From: Streptomyces griseoloalbus
GTDB taxonomy: Bacteria; Actinomycetota; Actinomycetes; Streptomycetales; Streptomycetaceae
DNA: 64,000 nt
Reading direction: 5' to 3'
NCBI GenBank assembly: GCA_014650015.1
Contig: BMUD01000008.1
Span: forward strand, 1-64,000
Below, in pieces: positions 26,702 through 35,473 of the stretch (position 1 is the stretch's first letter; every line of letters starts with the position of its first letter). Both the position numbers and the translations under genes were made by a program. Below the pieces are notes generated by a model. That model was not told the DNA's origin. It saw only the letters and a list, made by a program, of their open reading frames with translations, and ran no database searches.

Positions 26702-27864
26702 CGCACCCCCGCGGGGGTGCCGAGGGCGGCGGTCGCTTCCGCCCAGAAGCGGGGGAAGTCGGCGTTGACGTCCGGGCCGTAGCGCACGCGGGCGCACGGC
26801 AGCGCGGCGAGGTCGGCGAGGACGGCGTCGCGGGTGACGGTGTCGGCGACGGCCGGGGGCAGCACGCCGAGGTAGTCGACGAAGTGGCGCAGGTTGCGGC
26901 CGGCGACGGGGGCCAGCTCGGGCGGCAGGCCGTCGACCGGCTCGACCTGCCAGCCGCGGACGGTGGGGTCGGCGTGGGGCAGCAGGATGCCGCGCGGCCG
27001 GGAGTCCTGGTCGACCGTGGCACCGGTGACGGCGGTGAACTCGTCGAGGTCGCAGTAGACCCGCACACGGCCCTCGCGGGTCCACGACGAAGCGCCCGGA
27101 GTGGGCAGCGGGCCCACCGGACCGTCGTAGCGGCGCAGCGAGGCCTGCTCGAAGCGGGCGCGGGCCGGGTGGCCCACCAGACTGCCGACGCTGATGCCGA
27201 GCCGGCGCGGCCAGCCGCTCACCCGGGGCGGGGCGGAGGCGTGGTCGCGCCACACCATCAGGGTGTCGTCGCTGACGAAGTCCCAGCCCGCCAGGGTGGT
27301 GGCCAGGAACGCCAGGGTGGACTTGCCGGAGTTGGTGGTCCCCAGCATGATCACCGACTCGCCGTGGCGGGCCACGGCGGAGCCGTGCAGCACGGGCACG
27401 CCGCCGTGGTGCAGCTGCGCCCCGACCAGGAAGGCCAGGTAGCGCACCAGGGCGCGGACGGTCTGCGGCCGCTCGTCGTACACCTCCAGGTGCACGTGCC
27501 CGGCCGGCCGCGAGGCGGTGACCAGCATCGGGCCGCTGTCCTCCTCCGCGTCGCGCAGCAGGACCATGCGGTCGTGGCCGTGGTCGAGCAGGACGAAGCG
27601 CGGCCCGTCCTCGTTCAGCCACAACTGCGGCGTACGGCGTACGGCCTCCAGGTCGGACTCGGAGACCGGCAGCCGTGCGGAGCGGGTGATGCGCACGGTG
27701 ACGGCGCCCGGGGTGTGACCGGGCGTCAGGGTGAAGTAGGGCGCCAGCACGGCGGCGATCACGTCGTCGAGTCCGGGCACCTCGCTCTCCACGTTGATGC
27801 GGCCGAACCAGCACGACAGCGTGGCCTCGGCGCACACGGGAGGGGTTGTCACGGGGACGGTCAC
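26698..27864 (-). CDS. HPr-kinase-like P-loop protein
   Basis: 388 residues. The P-loop GTTNSGKST (175-183) is preceded by HHGGVPVLHGSAVARHGES and followed by FVSDDTLMVW, the arrangement of HprK-like kinases, which keep an acidic pair after the P-loop. The first 150 residues match no domain I know. GTG 27864 overlaps the stop of the second kinase. It may phosphorylate an intermediate or act in self-resistance; HprK-like proteins also occur in lasso-peptide clusters, but no lasso precursor is seen. Confidence 0.72.
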   Translation of the reverse strand: MTVPVTTPPVCAEATLSCWFGRINVESEVPGLDDVIAAVLAPYFTLTPGHTPGAVTVRITRSARLPVSESDLEAVRRTPQLWLNEDGPRFVLLDHGHDRMVLLRDAEEDSGPMLVTASRPAGHVHLEVYDERPQTVRALVRYLAFLVGAQLHHGGVPVLHGSAVARHGESVIMLGTTNSGKSTLAFLATTLAGWDFVSDDTLMVWRDHASAPPRVSGWPRRLGISVGSLVGHPARARFEQASLRRYDGPVGPLPTPGASSWTREGRVRVYCDLDEFTAVTGATVDQDSRPRGILLPHADPTVRGWQVEPVDGLPPELAPVAGRNLRHFVDYLGVLPPAVADTVTRDAVLADLAALPCARVRYGPDVNADFPRFWAEATAALGTPAGVR

Positions 27865-28493
27865 GTGCCGGTCCCCCGGTCCGCTCGGGGCCTGGTGCCG
27901 TGGGTCATCGGCTCTCCTCTCGGGGACAGGGTCTCGGGACAGCGGCACGGGGGAAGGCCCGGGTCGCCGTCCGCGGCGGGTGCCCGCCGGTCCGGGGCGG
28001 ACAGCTCCGCCAGCAGGGCCGAGGCGGCGCGCCGGGTGCGCACCACGCGGACGTCGGCCCCGGCCAGCAGCGGTGCCATGCGGCGCAGTTCGCGGCGGCG
28101 GAAGCCCAGGGCCTTGCGCAGCAGCGCGCGCACGCTGCGCACGGGCGGGTCGTCCGGGGCGAGCCCGTGCGGCAGGTAGTCGGTGCGGTCGCCGCGGCGC
28201 AGCCGGGCCGAACGGCCCACCAGGGCCGCGGCGCACAGCAGCGGATGGCGGTCGAAGAGGACCACGACGTCGGCCGCGGCCACGCGGACCGGCACGGTGT
28301 CGATGAAGTTCCCGTCGACCGTCCACGTCCGCAGCCGGGTCAGCCGCGCGACCGTGGCCTCCCACTCGGCGGGGACGGGGCGCCGCCAGCCCCGGCCCCA
28401 GTAGAGGTCGTCGAGGTGGTACAGCGGGGGACCGCCCGCGGCGGCCAGCGCGTGACAGAAGGTGGTCTTGCCGCTTCCGGGACTGCCGAGCAC
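27861..28493 (-). CDS. adenylate-kinase-like small P-loop kinase
   Basis: 210 residues starting at GTG 28493, the only start available because a stop codon lies in frame upstream. The P-loop LGSPGSGKTTFCHAL stands at the very N-terminus, then YHLDDLYWGRGWRRP and TVDGNFIDT, typical of FlaR/topology-modulation-like kinases. In nikkomycin and polyoxin pathways a kinase adds a 2'-phosphate that is carried silently to the end; this gene or its HprK-like neighbour could do the same on the C-nucleoside. No good ribosome site is visible. Confidence 0.72.
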   Translation of the reverse strand: MLGSPGSGKTTFCHALAAAGGPPLYHLDDLYWGRGWRRPVPAEWEATVARLTRLRTWTVDGNFIDTVPVRVAAADVVVLFDRHPLLCAAALVGRSARLRRGDRTDYLPHGLAPDDPPVRSVRALLRKALGFRRRELRRMAPLLAGADVRVVRTRRAASALLAELSAPDRRAPAADGDPGLPPCRCPETLSPRGEPMTHGTRPRADRGTGT

Positions 28494-28512
28494 GGCGATC
28501 CGGCTGACGGCC

Positions 28513-29622
28513 TCAGGCGTGGTGATCGGACACCTCCCGGATCATCCCGGCCACGCGCCGCATGGTGGCGTCGTCGGCCAGCGAGACGCGGAAGGCGCCG
28601 CTCAGCCCGGTCAGCGAGGTCAGCGACCGGATACGGACGCCGCGTTCGGCCAGGCCCGCGGCGATGCGGTCGGGGAGCGCGGGGTCGCCGGTGACGAAGG
28701 TGGCGAAGTTGCCGCCCGGAGCGAGGAACGTCCAGTCGGGACGGTCGGCGAGCACGGCCGCGGCGAACTCCTCGCGTATGCGCGCCAGGTCGGCCCACAC
28801 GGCGCGGTACTCGTCGAGCGCGTCGAGACCCTGGCCCAGCAGGGCCAGCGCCGGACCGGAGACGGTGCTGTCGGGGCGGTACTTGAACAGCTCGGCGGCG
28901 ATGCCGGGGTGGGAGAAGACCGCGGCCAGCCGGGCGCCGGCCAGGGCGTAGGCCTTGGAGCAGGAGCGCACCACGACCAGGTTCGGGTGGCGGCGCAGCA
29001 GGGGCACGTGGGTGGTGCCGGTGAAGGCGCCGTAGCACTCGTCGACGACGAGCAGGTGCCCGTGGCGCGCGGCGAGCACCGCCAGGTCGGCCACCTCGGT
29101 GGTGTCGAGCACGAGACCGGCGGGACTGACCGGGTTGGCCAGCGCGACCACGGCCGGGGAGGGCGCGTCGGCCAGGGCGTCGGCCAGGGCGCCGAGGTCC
29201 GCGCGCGGCGGCGTTCCGGCGAGGACGGGCACGCCGGTGACCGGCACCTCGCGCAGCCGGGCGTAGTACTCCCAGGCCTCGAAGGCGGGCCGGGCCACGA
29301 TCAGCCCGCCGGCCGGGCGCGCGAACGCGTCGACGAGCAGTCCGATCGCGGCGTCCGAGCCCGCGGTCAGGGTGATGCCCTCGACGCGGGTGTCGTGGAC
29401 CCGGGCGAGCGCGGCGAGCGTCTCCGCCTGGTACGGGTAGGAGCGGGTGTCCTCCACGCGCACGCGGGCCAGCGCCCGGTCCACGAGCCGGTCGGAGCCG
29501 GGGTGGCGCAGTTCGCAGCTCTTGAGGTTGAGCGCGTCGGTCCGCAGGCGGGGCCGGGGATCGACGGCCGCCGCGCCGGGTGCGGTGGCGAAGGCGGGTA
29601 CGGGTTCCGCGGCGGCCGTCAC
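28513..29622 (-). CDS. HisC-like aminotransferase (NikK/PolI-like role)
   Basis: 369-residue fold-type I aminotransferase. The PLP Lys is K223 in VRSCSKAYALAGARLA, with ANPVSPAGL and VVDECYGAF before it. Histidinol-phosphate-type aminotransferases install the amino group on the ketosugar acid in nikkomycin (NikK) and polyoxin (PolI). GTG 29622 overlaps the radical SAM stop (GTGA), so the two are made together. I expect it to aminate the extended sugar; the position on the sugar cannot be read from sequence. Confidence 0.8.
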   Translation of the reverse strand: MTAAAEPVPAFATAPGAAAVDPRPRLRTDALNLKSCELRHPGSDRLVDRALARVRVEDTRSYPYQAETLAALARVHDTRVEGITLTAGSDAAIGLLVDAFARPAGGLIVARPAFEAWEYYARLREVPVTGVPVLAGTPPRADLGALADALADAPSPAVVALANPVSPAGLVLDTTEVADLAVLAARHGHLLVVDECYGAFTGTTHVPLLRRHPNLVVVRSCSKAYALAGARLAAVFSHPGIAAELFKYRPDSTVSGPALALLGQGLDALDEYRAVWADLARIREEFAAAVLADRPDWTFLAPGGNFATFVTGDPALPDRIAAGLAERGVRIRSLTSLTGLSGAFRVSLADDATMRRVAGMIREVSDHHA

Positions 29623-30941
29623 GACACCCCGCCCGACAGCCGCCTGGGTATGTTCTTGTAGACCGAGGTCAGCCGGTCGTCGCCGCCGAAGACGAAGTCG
29701 TAGACGTCGGTGGACTCCGTGCCGAGCGGGGCGGAGGTCAGCTGGCGGTTGAACCGGCTGATCTCCAGCGGGGTCATGGCGGGCGTCATCTCGTGCAGCG
29801 GGGTGTAGACCGTGGGACGGAAGCGGGCGCCGGTGTCGCGCAGCACCTCGCGGGTGCGGGCGGCCCCGGCGGCGGTGGTGCCGGGCAGCCCGATGATGAC
29901 GAACGCGTTGAGCTCGATGCCCGCGGCCTCGCACCAGCGCGCCAGCTCGCGGAAGCGTTCCTCCTCGATCCGCTTGGCGCGCGGCAGGGTGCCCTGCCCG
30001 TCGGGTTCGAGGGTCTCCAGGCCCACGGAGATGCGGACGCAGCCCGCCTCGCCCATCAGAGCGACCAGTTCCTCGCTGAGGTGCGGAATGGTGGTGGCGC
30101 ACTTCCACTGGGGCGACACCGGGCCCTCGATGAAGCGCCGGCACAGCTCCTTGACCCAGCGGCGGTCCAGGGTGAACGTCGGCGCGTAGAAGGCGACGTA
30201 CTCGAAGGGCGCCTTCTCGTAGGAACGGCGGATGTAGTCGATCGTCGCGTCCACGCTCAGCCGTCGCTCGCGCAGGCCGAAGATGGCCGGGACCTCGCAG
30301 AAGTCGCAGTTGACGGGGCAGCCGCGGGCGGCGGGCACGACCAGTTCGCGGCGGAAGGGGATGCCGCAGAACTTGTGCGCGTCGTCGGCGTAGAGGCGGT
30401 CGTAGGAGTCGTAGGGGATCTCGTCGACCTCGGGCAGCACCCACTGATCGGCGGGCAGTGTGTCGCCGGGGCCGGTGGGCGGGTGCCAGCGGTCGCCCTC
30501 GCGCACGGTGACTCCGGGCAGGCCGGTGGTGACCGCCCCCTCGGCCAGGGCACGCACGTAGTGGGCCACGCCGGTCTCGTAGTCGCCGGACTGCACCACG
30601 GCGTCGAGGGCGTAGCGGGCGAAGAAGCCCGGGTTCATGCTGCTGAGCCGGCCGAAGGTGATCAGGCGGGCGCCGGGGCACAGCTCCTGGGCGTAGAGGA
30701 CGAACCGTTCGAAGCCGTCGACGGCGTCGAAGTCGTTCATCATCGCGATCACGTCGTAGGCGCCCTGGTAGAGCAGGTCGCCCATGGCCTTCCAGTTCAG
30801 GCCCGCCGCACTCGCGTCGCAGGTCTCCACCTCGTGCCCCTCGGCACGCAGGTGACCCGCCGTCATGTAGAGCGGCGTGTGGTGGCCCGCGTTGAAGTAG
30901 CTGGGCACGTGCGGTGGCCAGACGACCAGGATCTTCGCCAC
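29619..30941 (-). CDS. B12-binding radical SAM enzyme (NikJ/PolH-like role)
   Basis: 440 residues from GTG 30941 after GAGGAG. A cobalamin-binding-like domain comes first (about 1-135, KILVVWPPHVPSYFNAGH). The radical SAM core has Cys208, Cys212 and Cys215 in CPVNCDFC, and ISVGLETLEPD follows. In nikkomycin and polyoxin, radical SAM enzymes turn 3'-enolpyruvyl-UMP into the bicyclic octosyl acid phosphate. With an enolpyruvyltransferase in the same cluster, the same cyclisation on pseudouridine phosphate is the best hypothesis. It is first in its operon, with a 116-base upstream gap that should hold a promoter. Confidence 0.82.
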   Translation of the reverse strand: MAKILVVWPPHVPSYFNAGHHTPLYMTAGHLRAEGHEVETCDASAAGLNWKAMGDLLYQGAYDVIAMMNDFDAVDGFERFVLYAQELCPGARLITFGRLSSMNPGFFARYALDAVVQSGDYETGVAHYVRALAEGAVTTGLPGVTVREGDRWHPPTGPGDTLPADQWVLPEVDEIPYDSYDRLYADDAHKFCGIPFRRELVVPAARGCPVNCDFCEVPAIFGLRERRLSVDATIDYIRRSYEKAPFEYVAFYAPTFTLDRRWVKELCRRFIEGPVSPQWKCATTIPHLSEELVALMGEAGCVRISVGLETLEPDGQGTLPRAKRIEEERFRELARWCEAAGIELNAFVIIGLPGTTAAGAARTREVLRDTGARFRPTVYTPLHEMTPAMTPLEISRFNRQLTSAPLGTESTDVYDFVFGGDDRLTSVYKNIPRRLSGGVS

Positions 30942-31057
30942 GGATGAACTCCTCGGCTGGTGGGGGCACGACGATTCTGTGCCGCCGTGCGGGTGCGGGG
31001 AACGCGGTGTTTCTGTGGTTGGAACGCTGATTCGAGCAAGTTGGGGCGAGGGCCGGC

Positions 31058-31711
31058 TCAGATGCCGAGCAGTGCGTGCAACGGCGTGAAGTCCGGGGCT
31101 GCCGGGTCCACTTGGACGGTGTCCCAGCCCAGCTCCCGCGCGGGCGCGATGTCGTTGTGCGGGGTGTCGCCGACCATGACGCGCCGGGTGAAGTCCCCCG
31201 CGCCGACGGCAGCGAACGCCCGCGGGTCGGGTTTCTTGGGGCCGCCGTCGGCGGAGAACAGACAGGCGTCGAGGACGTCGGGCACCCCGAGTCCGGCCAA
31301 CAGCCGGCGCATCTGGTCCCCGGGCAGGTAGCAGGTACTGACCATGCGGACGGTGTGACCGGCGGCGGCCGTCCTGACCATCGCCTCCGCGGCCGGGGCG
31401 CACAGCCGGAAGCGGCCGTCGTCCGGTCCCAGGACGTGCCACAGGGTCCGGTCCACGGCCGCCGCGTCCGCCGAAACGCCGTGCTCGTCCAGGATGCGTG
31501 CGAGCAGCAGCCGGGAAGCGGGCTGTTCGGCGGCCGGCTCGGTCAGCGCGGTCCACAAGGTGCCGATCAGGTCGTCGAGCACGGCGGCCGCGGTGATCGA
31601 GGGCAGCTCGAGGGAGGCCGCCAGCCTGCGGGCCAGCTCCGGTGCCTCGGGCATGGGCGTCAGCTCGGTGACCACGGTGCCGAAGCAGTCGAACACGACG
31701 AGGGCGGGCAT
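31058..31711 (-). CDS. HAD-superfamily phosphatase
   Basis: 217 residues. Motif I is FDCFGTVV, motif II lies in VRMVSTCYLPG, and the late motifs are DGGPKKPDPRAF and VMVGDTPHNDI with the acidic pair. HAD phosphatases of this type remove phosphate from sugars or nucleotides. It could carry out the last dephosphorylation if an intermediate is cryptically phosphorylated. It stands alone between the radical SAM operon and the transporter genes, with a 47-base gap upstream. Confidence 0.82.
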   Translation of the reverse strand: MPALVVFDCFGTVVTELTPMPEAPELARRLAASLELPSITAAAVLDDLIGTLWTALTEPAAEQPASRLLLARILDEHGVSADAAAVDRTLWHVLGPDDGRFRLCAPAAEAMVRTAAAGHTVRMVSTCYLPGDQMRRLLAGLGVPDVLDACLFSADGGPKKPDPRAFAAVGAGDFTRRVMVGDTPHNDIAPARELGWDTVQVDPAAPDFTPLHALLGI

Positions 31712-31758
31712 GCGGCCCCTCCGGAAGAGTGCGAATGGTGCGGTGGACGGTGTGCCGG

Positions 31759-32565
31759 TCAGGACCAGGAGACCTTGCGGTCGTCGAAGCGGAACCGGTT
31801 CAGGCCGGCGACGGTGAGCACGGCCGCAATGGCGAGGAGCACCAGGCAGGGCAGGACGGCCCCGCCGAGGCCGTCCCCGTCGAGCACGGCTCCGGTGAAG
31901 CCGCGCATGGCCCAGTAGGTGGGCGTGACGTGGGCGAGGGCCTGCACCCAGCCGGGCAGCTGCTCGACCGGGGCCAGGGTGCCGCCGAGGCCCGCGAACA
32001 GCAGGGCGGCCACGTTGGAGAAGACGTTCAGCTGCATCACCGTGCGGCAGAGCGCGACCAGGACGAACCCGAAGGCGACCAGGCACAGGGCCAGGCACAC
32101 GCCGACGGCGGCGATCGCCGCGTAGGAGCCGCGCACGCGCAGCCCGAACAGCAGCCCGCCGACGGTGAACAGCAACGTCAGCTGCACGAGCAGCACCAGC
32201 AGCGGGACGACCGCCCGTCCGGCCAGCACCTCGAAGGGGCGGGCCGGACCGGTGCGCAGCCGGTCCCAGGTGCGCCAGCCGTGTTCGCGGAAGACGCCGT
32301 AGCCGACGTCGGCGGCCAGGAAGAACGAGAAGATCACCGCGACGCCCGGCACGGCGAGCTCCGCGCCGGTGAACGGGACGCCGTCGGGCGGGGTGCCGTA
32401 CCGGGTGCTGAGGCTGCTCAGGTACAGCGGGCGCACGAAGGCCATGATGAGCAGGGGCATCACCGTCATGGTGACCAGCGGGGTCAGGTCGGCGCGGTGC
32501 AGCCGCAGGTCGTGTCTGACCAGCGCCGCGACGCGCAGGACGGACCGCGGCAGGGACTCACGCAT
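31759..32565 (-). CDS. ABC-2 type export permease
   Basis: 268 residues with six hydrophobic helices (for example PLVTMTVMPLLIMAF and AVVPLLVLLVQLTLLFTVGGLL) and the ABC-2 signature near LAHVTPTYWAMRGFTG. It overlaps the ATPase gene by 8 bases. Together they form a DrrAB-type exporter, probably for the cluster product and self-protection. Confidence 0.88.
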   Translation of the reverse strand: MRESLPRSVLRVAALVRHDLRLHRADLTPLVTMTVMPLLIMAFVRPLYLSSLSTRYGTPPDGVPFTGAELAVPGVAVIFSFFLAADVGYGVFREHGWRTWDRLRTGPARPFEVLAGRAVVPLLVLLVQLTLLFTVGGLLFGLRVRGSYAAIAAVGVCLALCLVAFGFVLVALCRTVMQLNVFSNVAALLFAGLGGTLAPVEQLPGWVQALAHVTPTYWAMRGFTGAVLDGDGLGGAVLPCLVLLAIAAVLTVAGLNRFRFDDRKVSWS

Positions 32566-33559
32566 CGGCGGGGCTCCCCTCGTCGCGGTAGCGGCGGCCG
32601 GTCAGTTCGAGGAAGACCGCCTCCAGGTCGGGCCGGACCACGCGCAGCCCGGACAGCGCGGAGGTGGGGCCGAGCAGCTCCAGCAGGCGGGCCGCCGCCT
32701 CGTGCGGCCGGTCGGCCAGCACCCGCAGGCCGTCCTCGGTGGGGCGGGTGGGCCAGGGCAGGTCCAGGTCCTCGGGGACGGGGCCGTGGAAGGTCAGCTC
32801 CAGCGCGCCGCGGGCGTGCCGGTCCACCAGCGCCGACAGGGTGTCGTGCGCGATCACCCGGCCCCCGTCGAGGACGGCGACGTGGGCGTCGAGGGACTCC
32901 ACCTCGGCCAGGTAGTGCGTGGAGTAGCACACGGCGACGCCGTCGGCGGCGAGCCCGCGCACCAGGTCGAGCAGGGCGGTACGGGTGCGGACGTCCACTC
33001 CGGCGGTGGCTTCGTCCAGCAGCAGGACGGCGGGCCGGTGCACCAGCGCCATGGCCACGTGCAGCCGGCGCTGCTGGCCGCCGGACAGCTCGCCCGCCCG
33101 CCGGTCCAGCAGCTCGGTCAGCGCGAGCGGCTCGGCGGTCTCGGCCGTACGGTCCCGGGCGGCGCCGCGGCGCAGTCCGGCCAGCTCCGCGCAGAACATC
33201 AGGTTCTGGCGGACCGTCAGGGTGGGGTAGACGCCCAGTTCCTGCGGGGCGAAGCCCAGGGCGCGCCGGGCCGCCCCGGGCGCGTCGGCCACATCGTGCC
33301 CGGTGACGGCGATGCGGCCCGCGTCGGGCCGCTGCAGGCCTGCCACCAGCGACATCAACGTGGTCTTGCCCGCGCCGTTCTCGCCGAGGAGCGCGGTGAT
33401 CCGGCCCGGCGGGATGCGCAGGTCCACCCCGCGCAGCGCGTGGACGTCGCCGTAGGACTTCGTGACGCCGACGAGGTCCAGCGCGACGCCGCCGCCGCGG
33501 CCGACGCAGGACTGCGACCCGGCGATGGCGCTCGGCGTGTCGTGGACGGACTCAGTCAC
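32558..33559 (-). CDS. ABC exporter ATPase (DrrA-like)
   Basis: 333 residues from GTG 33559. Walker A is GENGAGKTT, the signature is LSGGQQRRL, Walker B is VLLLDEATAGVD and the switch is STHYLAEVE. The C-terminal 90 residues resemble the DrrA tail. The start overlaps the preceding gene by 8 bases. It powers the permease at 31759-32565. Confidence 0.9.
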   Translation of the reverse strand: MTESVHDTPSAIAGSQSCVGRGGGVALDLVGVTKSYGDVHALRGVDLRIPPGRITALLGENGAGKTTLMSLVAGLQRPDAGRIAVTGHDVADAPGAARRALGFAPQELGVYPTLTVRQNLMFCAELAGLRRGAARDRTAETAEPLALTELLDRRAGELSGGQQRRLHVAMALVHRPAVLLLDEATAGVDVRTRTALLDLVRGLAADGVAVCYSTHYLAEVESLDAHVAVLDGGRVIAHDTLSALVDRHARGALELTFHGPVPEDLDLPWPTRPTEDGLRVLADRPHEAAARLLELLGPTSALSGLRVVRPDLEAVFLELTGRRYRDEGSPADA

Positions 33560-34061
33560 CGGGCAGCGCCCAGTCGCCGGGGAGGACGCCCGGAAGGCCG
33601 AGCTTCTCCAGATGGGCGGCCCAGGTGCGGACCAGGCCGACGGCCTTGAACATCCCGGCACCGGAGCGCACGTACGGCAGGGGCTCGGGGTAGCCCAGCC
33701 GGCTCTCGGTCTCCGCCAGGTGGGCGCGCAGCTCCTCCAGCCAGGCCTCGTCGCCGTGGTCCAGGCCGCGCGCGGCCAGCGCTTCGCCCTCGGCGACCTC
33801 CCGCGGGTCCACCCCGGCGAAGGGGTCGAAGCTGGCCTGGCCCTGCGGCCAGCTCAACTCCCCGGCGGTGGCCAGACCCCTGATGGACAGGGAGATCTGG
33901 ATCAGCTCGTGCGCCATCAGCACCGCCGTCTCCGGCTGGCCGGCGGCCAGCGAGCCTTCGACGTCCTCCAGCGCGGCATGGCCCTCCAGGACGAGGCGGG
34001 CCGCGCCGTGGGCGCGGTACCCGATGAGCCTGCGCACGTCGGGCAGGGCCGCGGCACTCAC
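33552..34061 (-). CDS. conserved cluster protein of unknown function
   Basis: 169 residues from GTG 34061, which overlaps the nucleotidyltransferase stop (GTGA). It is helical and acidic, with AALEDVEGSLAAGQPETAVLMAHELIQ, then PFAGVDPREVAEGEALAARG; the AHELIQISL helix recalls the partner (HEPN/MNT-antitoxin-like) proteins that pair with nucleotidyltransferases. No signal peptide or membrane segment is present. Coupling to the next gene suggests the two products work together. Confidence 0.65.
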   Translation of the reverse strand: MSAAALPDVRRLIGYRAHGAARLVLEGHAALEDVEGSLAAGQPETAVLMAHELIQISLSIRGLATAGELSWPQGQASFDPFAGVDPREVAEGEALAARGLDHGDEAWLEELRAHLAETESRLGYPEPLPYVRSGAGMFKAVGLVRTWAAHLEKLGLPGVLPGDWALPGD

Positions 34062-35140
34062 GGGGCCTCCTTCACGGCCGGGGCCACGCCCAGCCACAGC
34101 ATGTCGTGGGCGAACAGGTCGCGGACCTCCGGGGGCGGGGCGTCCGCCGGCCCCGTCCACACCGTGCCGTCGCCCGGGGCGGCGGGCAGGCCGGACAGCG
34201 GGGTCTGCACCGCGCGGATGCCCCAGCGGTCGACGACGGTGCCGGTGTCGACCGGCCAGGTGGACACGCCGGGCGCCCAGTGCACCGCCGCGTCCCAGTG
34301 GCCCACCGGGCCGAGCAGGTCGTCGGCCCAGGACAGCGCGGTGTCGAGGGTGACACGGCCGGCCAGCAGCGCGGTCACCTTGGCCAGCCCGTCACCGTCG
34401 TCCAGGACGCGCAGCTTCTCCGGCAGCCACTTGGCGTTGAAGTACCACTGTCCCGCCTCGGTGGCGCGGGCGTGCAGGGCGTGCAGGACGGCGTCACGGG
34501 CGCGCAGCGCAGCCAGGGCGGGGTTGGCGGGCGCGAGCCAGCGGGCGGCGGTGCGCATCCGCACCGCCTCGGCCACCCACCAGCGGTGCAGCACCCGGCC
34601 GAGCCACGGTCCGCGCAGGCCGCGCTGCCAGGCGAGCCAGTCGTCACCGCCCTTGAGCGGTAGGCCGAGCGCCATCCGGCTGGTGGTGTTCAGGGAACGG
34701 CGGTGGTGGTTCCAGCCCGCGTTGTCCACCCGGTCCAGCGTGGGCCAGTCGGTGGTCGTCAACGCCTCGGCCGCGGCTTTCGCCGGTGCGGCGGCGCGCA
34801 CGGTGACGTCGAGGAGCGTGCCGAAACGGTGTGAGGTGATCGGCATCCGGGTGACGCGGTCGTTGTCGACCAGGACCAGCAGGTCGAGGTCGCTCTTGTG
34901 GGTGCCGAAGCCCGCCAGGACGGAGCCCGCGGCGACCGCGATCACCGGTTCGCCGTGGCCTTGGTCGGTCTCCTCGACCAGATCGTCCAGGCCGAACGAC
35001 CGGGCCGTGAGGAACGCTTCGAGCCGGGTGCGCAGGAGATCGTCCGAAGCGGACGCGGCCGGGGATGCGGAGGGTGCGATCGACAGGACGGCCTCCCTGG
35101 GTGGTTGTTCGCGCGGCGCCGGGCGGCGCCGCGCCACCAT
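34058..35140 (-). CDS. nucleotidyltransferase-domain protein
   Basis: 360 residues. The polymerase-beta-type active site GSVLAGFGTHKSDLDLLVLV supplies Gly72-Ser73 and Asp84/Asp86. The rest (RVDNAGWNHHRRSL, WQRGLRGPWLGRVLHRWW) is helical and unfamiliar. Such enzymes transfer NMP to small molecules or proteins; adenylylation as self-resistance or sugar activation are both possible. ATG 35140 is chosen; GTG at 35137 is adjacent. It is the first gene of the minus arm. Confidence 0.65.
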   Translation of the reverse strand: MVARRRPAPREQPPREAVLSIAPSASPAASASDDLLRTRLEAFLTARSFGLDDLVEETDQGHGEPVIAVAAGSVLAGFGTHKSDLDLLVLVDNDRVTRMPITSHRFGTLLDVTVRAAAPAKAAAEALTTTDWPTLDRVDNAGWNHHRRSLNTTSRMALGLPLKGGDDWLAWQRGLRGPWLGRVLHRWWVAEAVRMRTAARWLAPANPALAALRARDAVLHALHARATEAGQWYFNAKWLPEKLRVLDDGDGLAKVTALLAGRVTLDTALSWADDLLGPVGHWDAAVHWAPGVSTWPVDTGTVVDRWGIRAVQTPLSGLPAAPGDGTVWTGPADAPPPEVRDLFAHDMLWLGVAPAVKEAP

Positions 35141-35473
35141 CCTGAACTGCCCTGTCCCAGAACGTCGTTCGGTGTTCCACTGCTCGGAACACAGGGCCCC
35201 GGCACGGGTTGGGGCGTGCCTAGAGTCGGCACCACTCCGACCGTCTCCGGCCGGGAGTCGTTGAGGCAGCACCCACCACGAAGTCCGTACGCGGACCCCA
35301 CGTGTTGCACCGACAGCGGCCCCGCCCGGCCTGCGCGAGACGCGTTCTCGCGTCGGGGGAACAAATGACCCCGGACGTCGGACGACGGGCGCTCGCCCCG
35401 GAACGAAGCGAGAGCGTGGTGCGGGCCCGGTCGTGCCGGGCCCGCACCGCACGACCCCTTGGGAAGGAACCCG
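35141..35473. promoter_or_regulatory. divergent control region of the biosynthetic cluster
   Basis: A 333-base gap separates the two arms, the only long non-coding gap within the cluster. Both arms must initiate here or nearby. I see no clear operator for the IclR regulator and no recognisable gene on either strand. Confidence 0.5.

Noticed and set aside
26698-27864. HprK-like protein as a sign of a lasso-peptide cluster
   Set aside because: No lasso cyclase, transglutaminase-like protease or precursor peptide is present.
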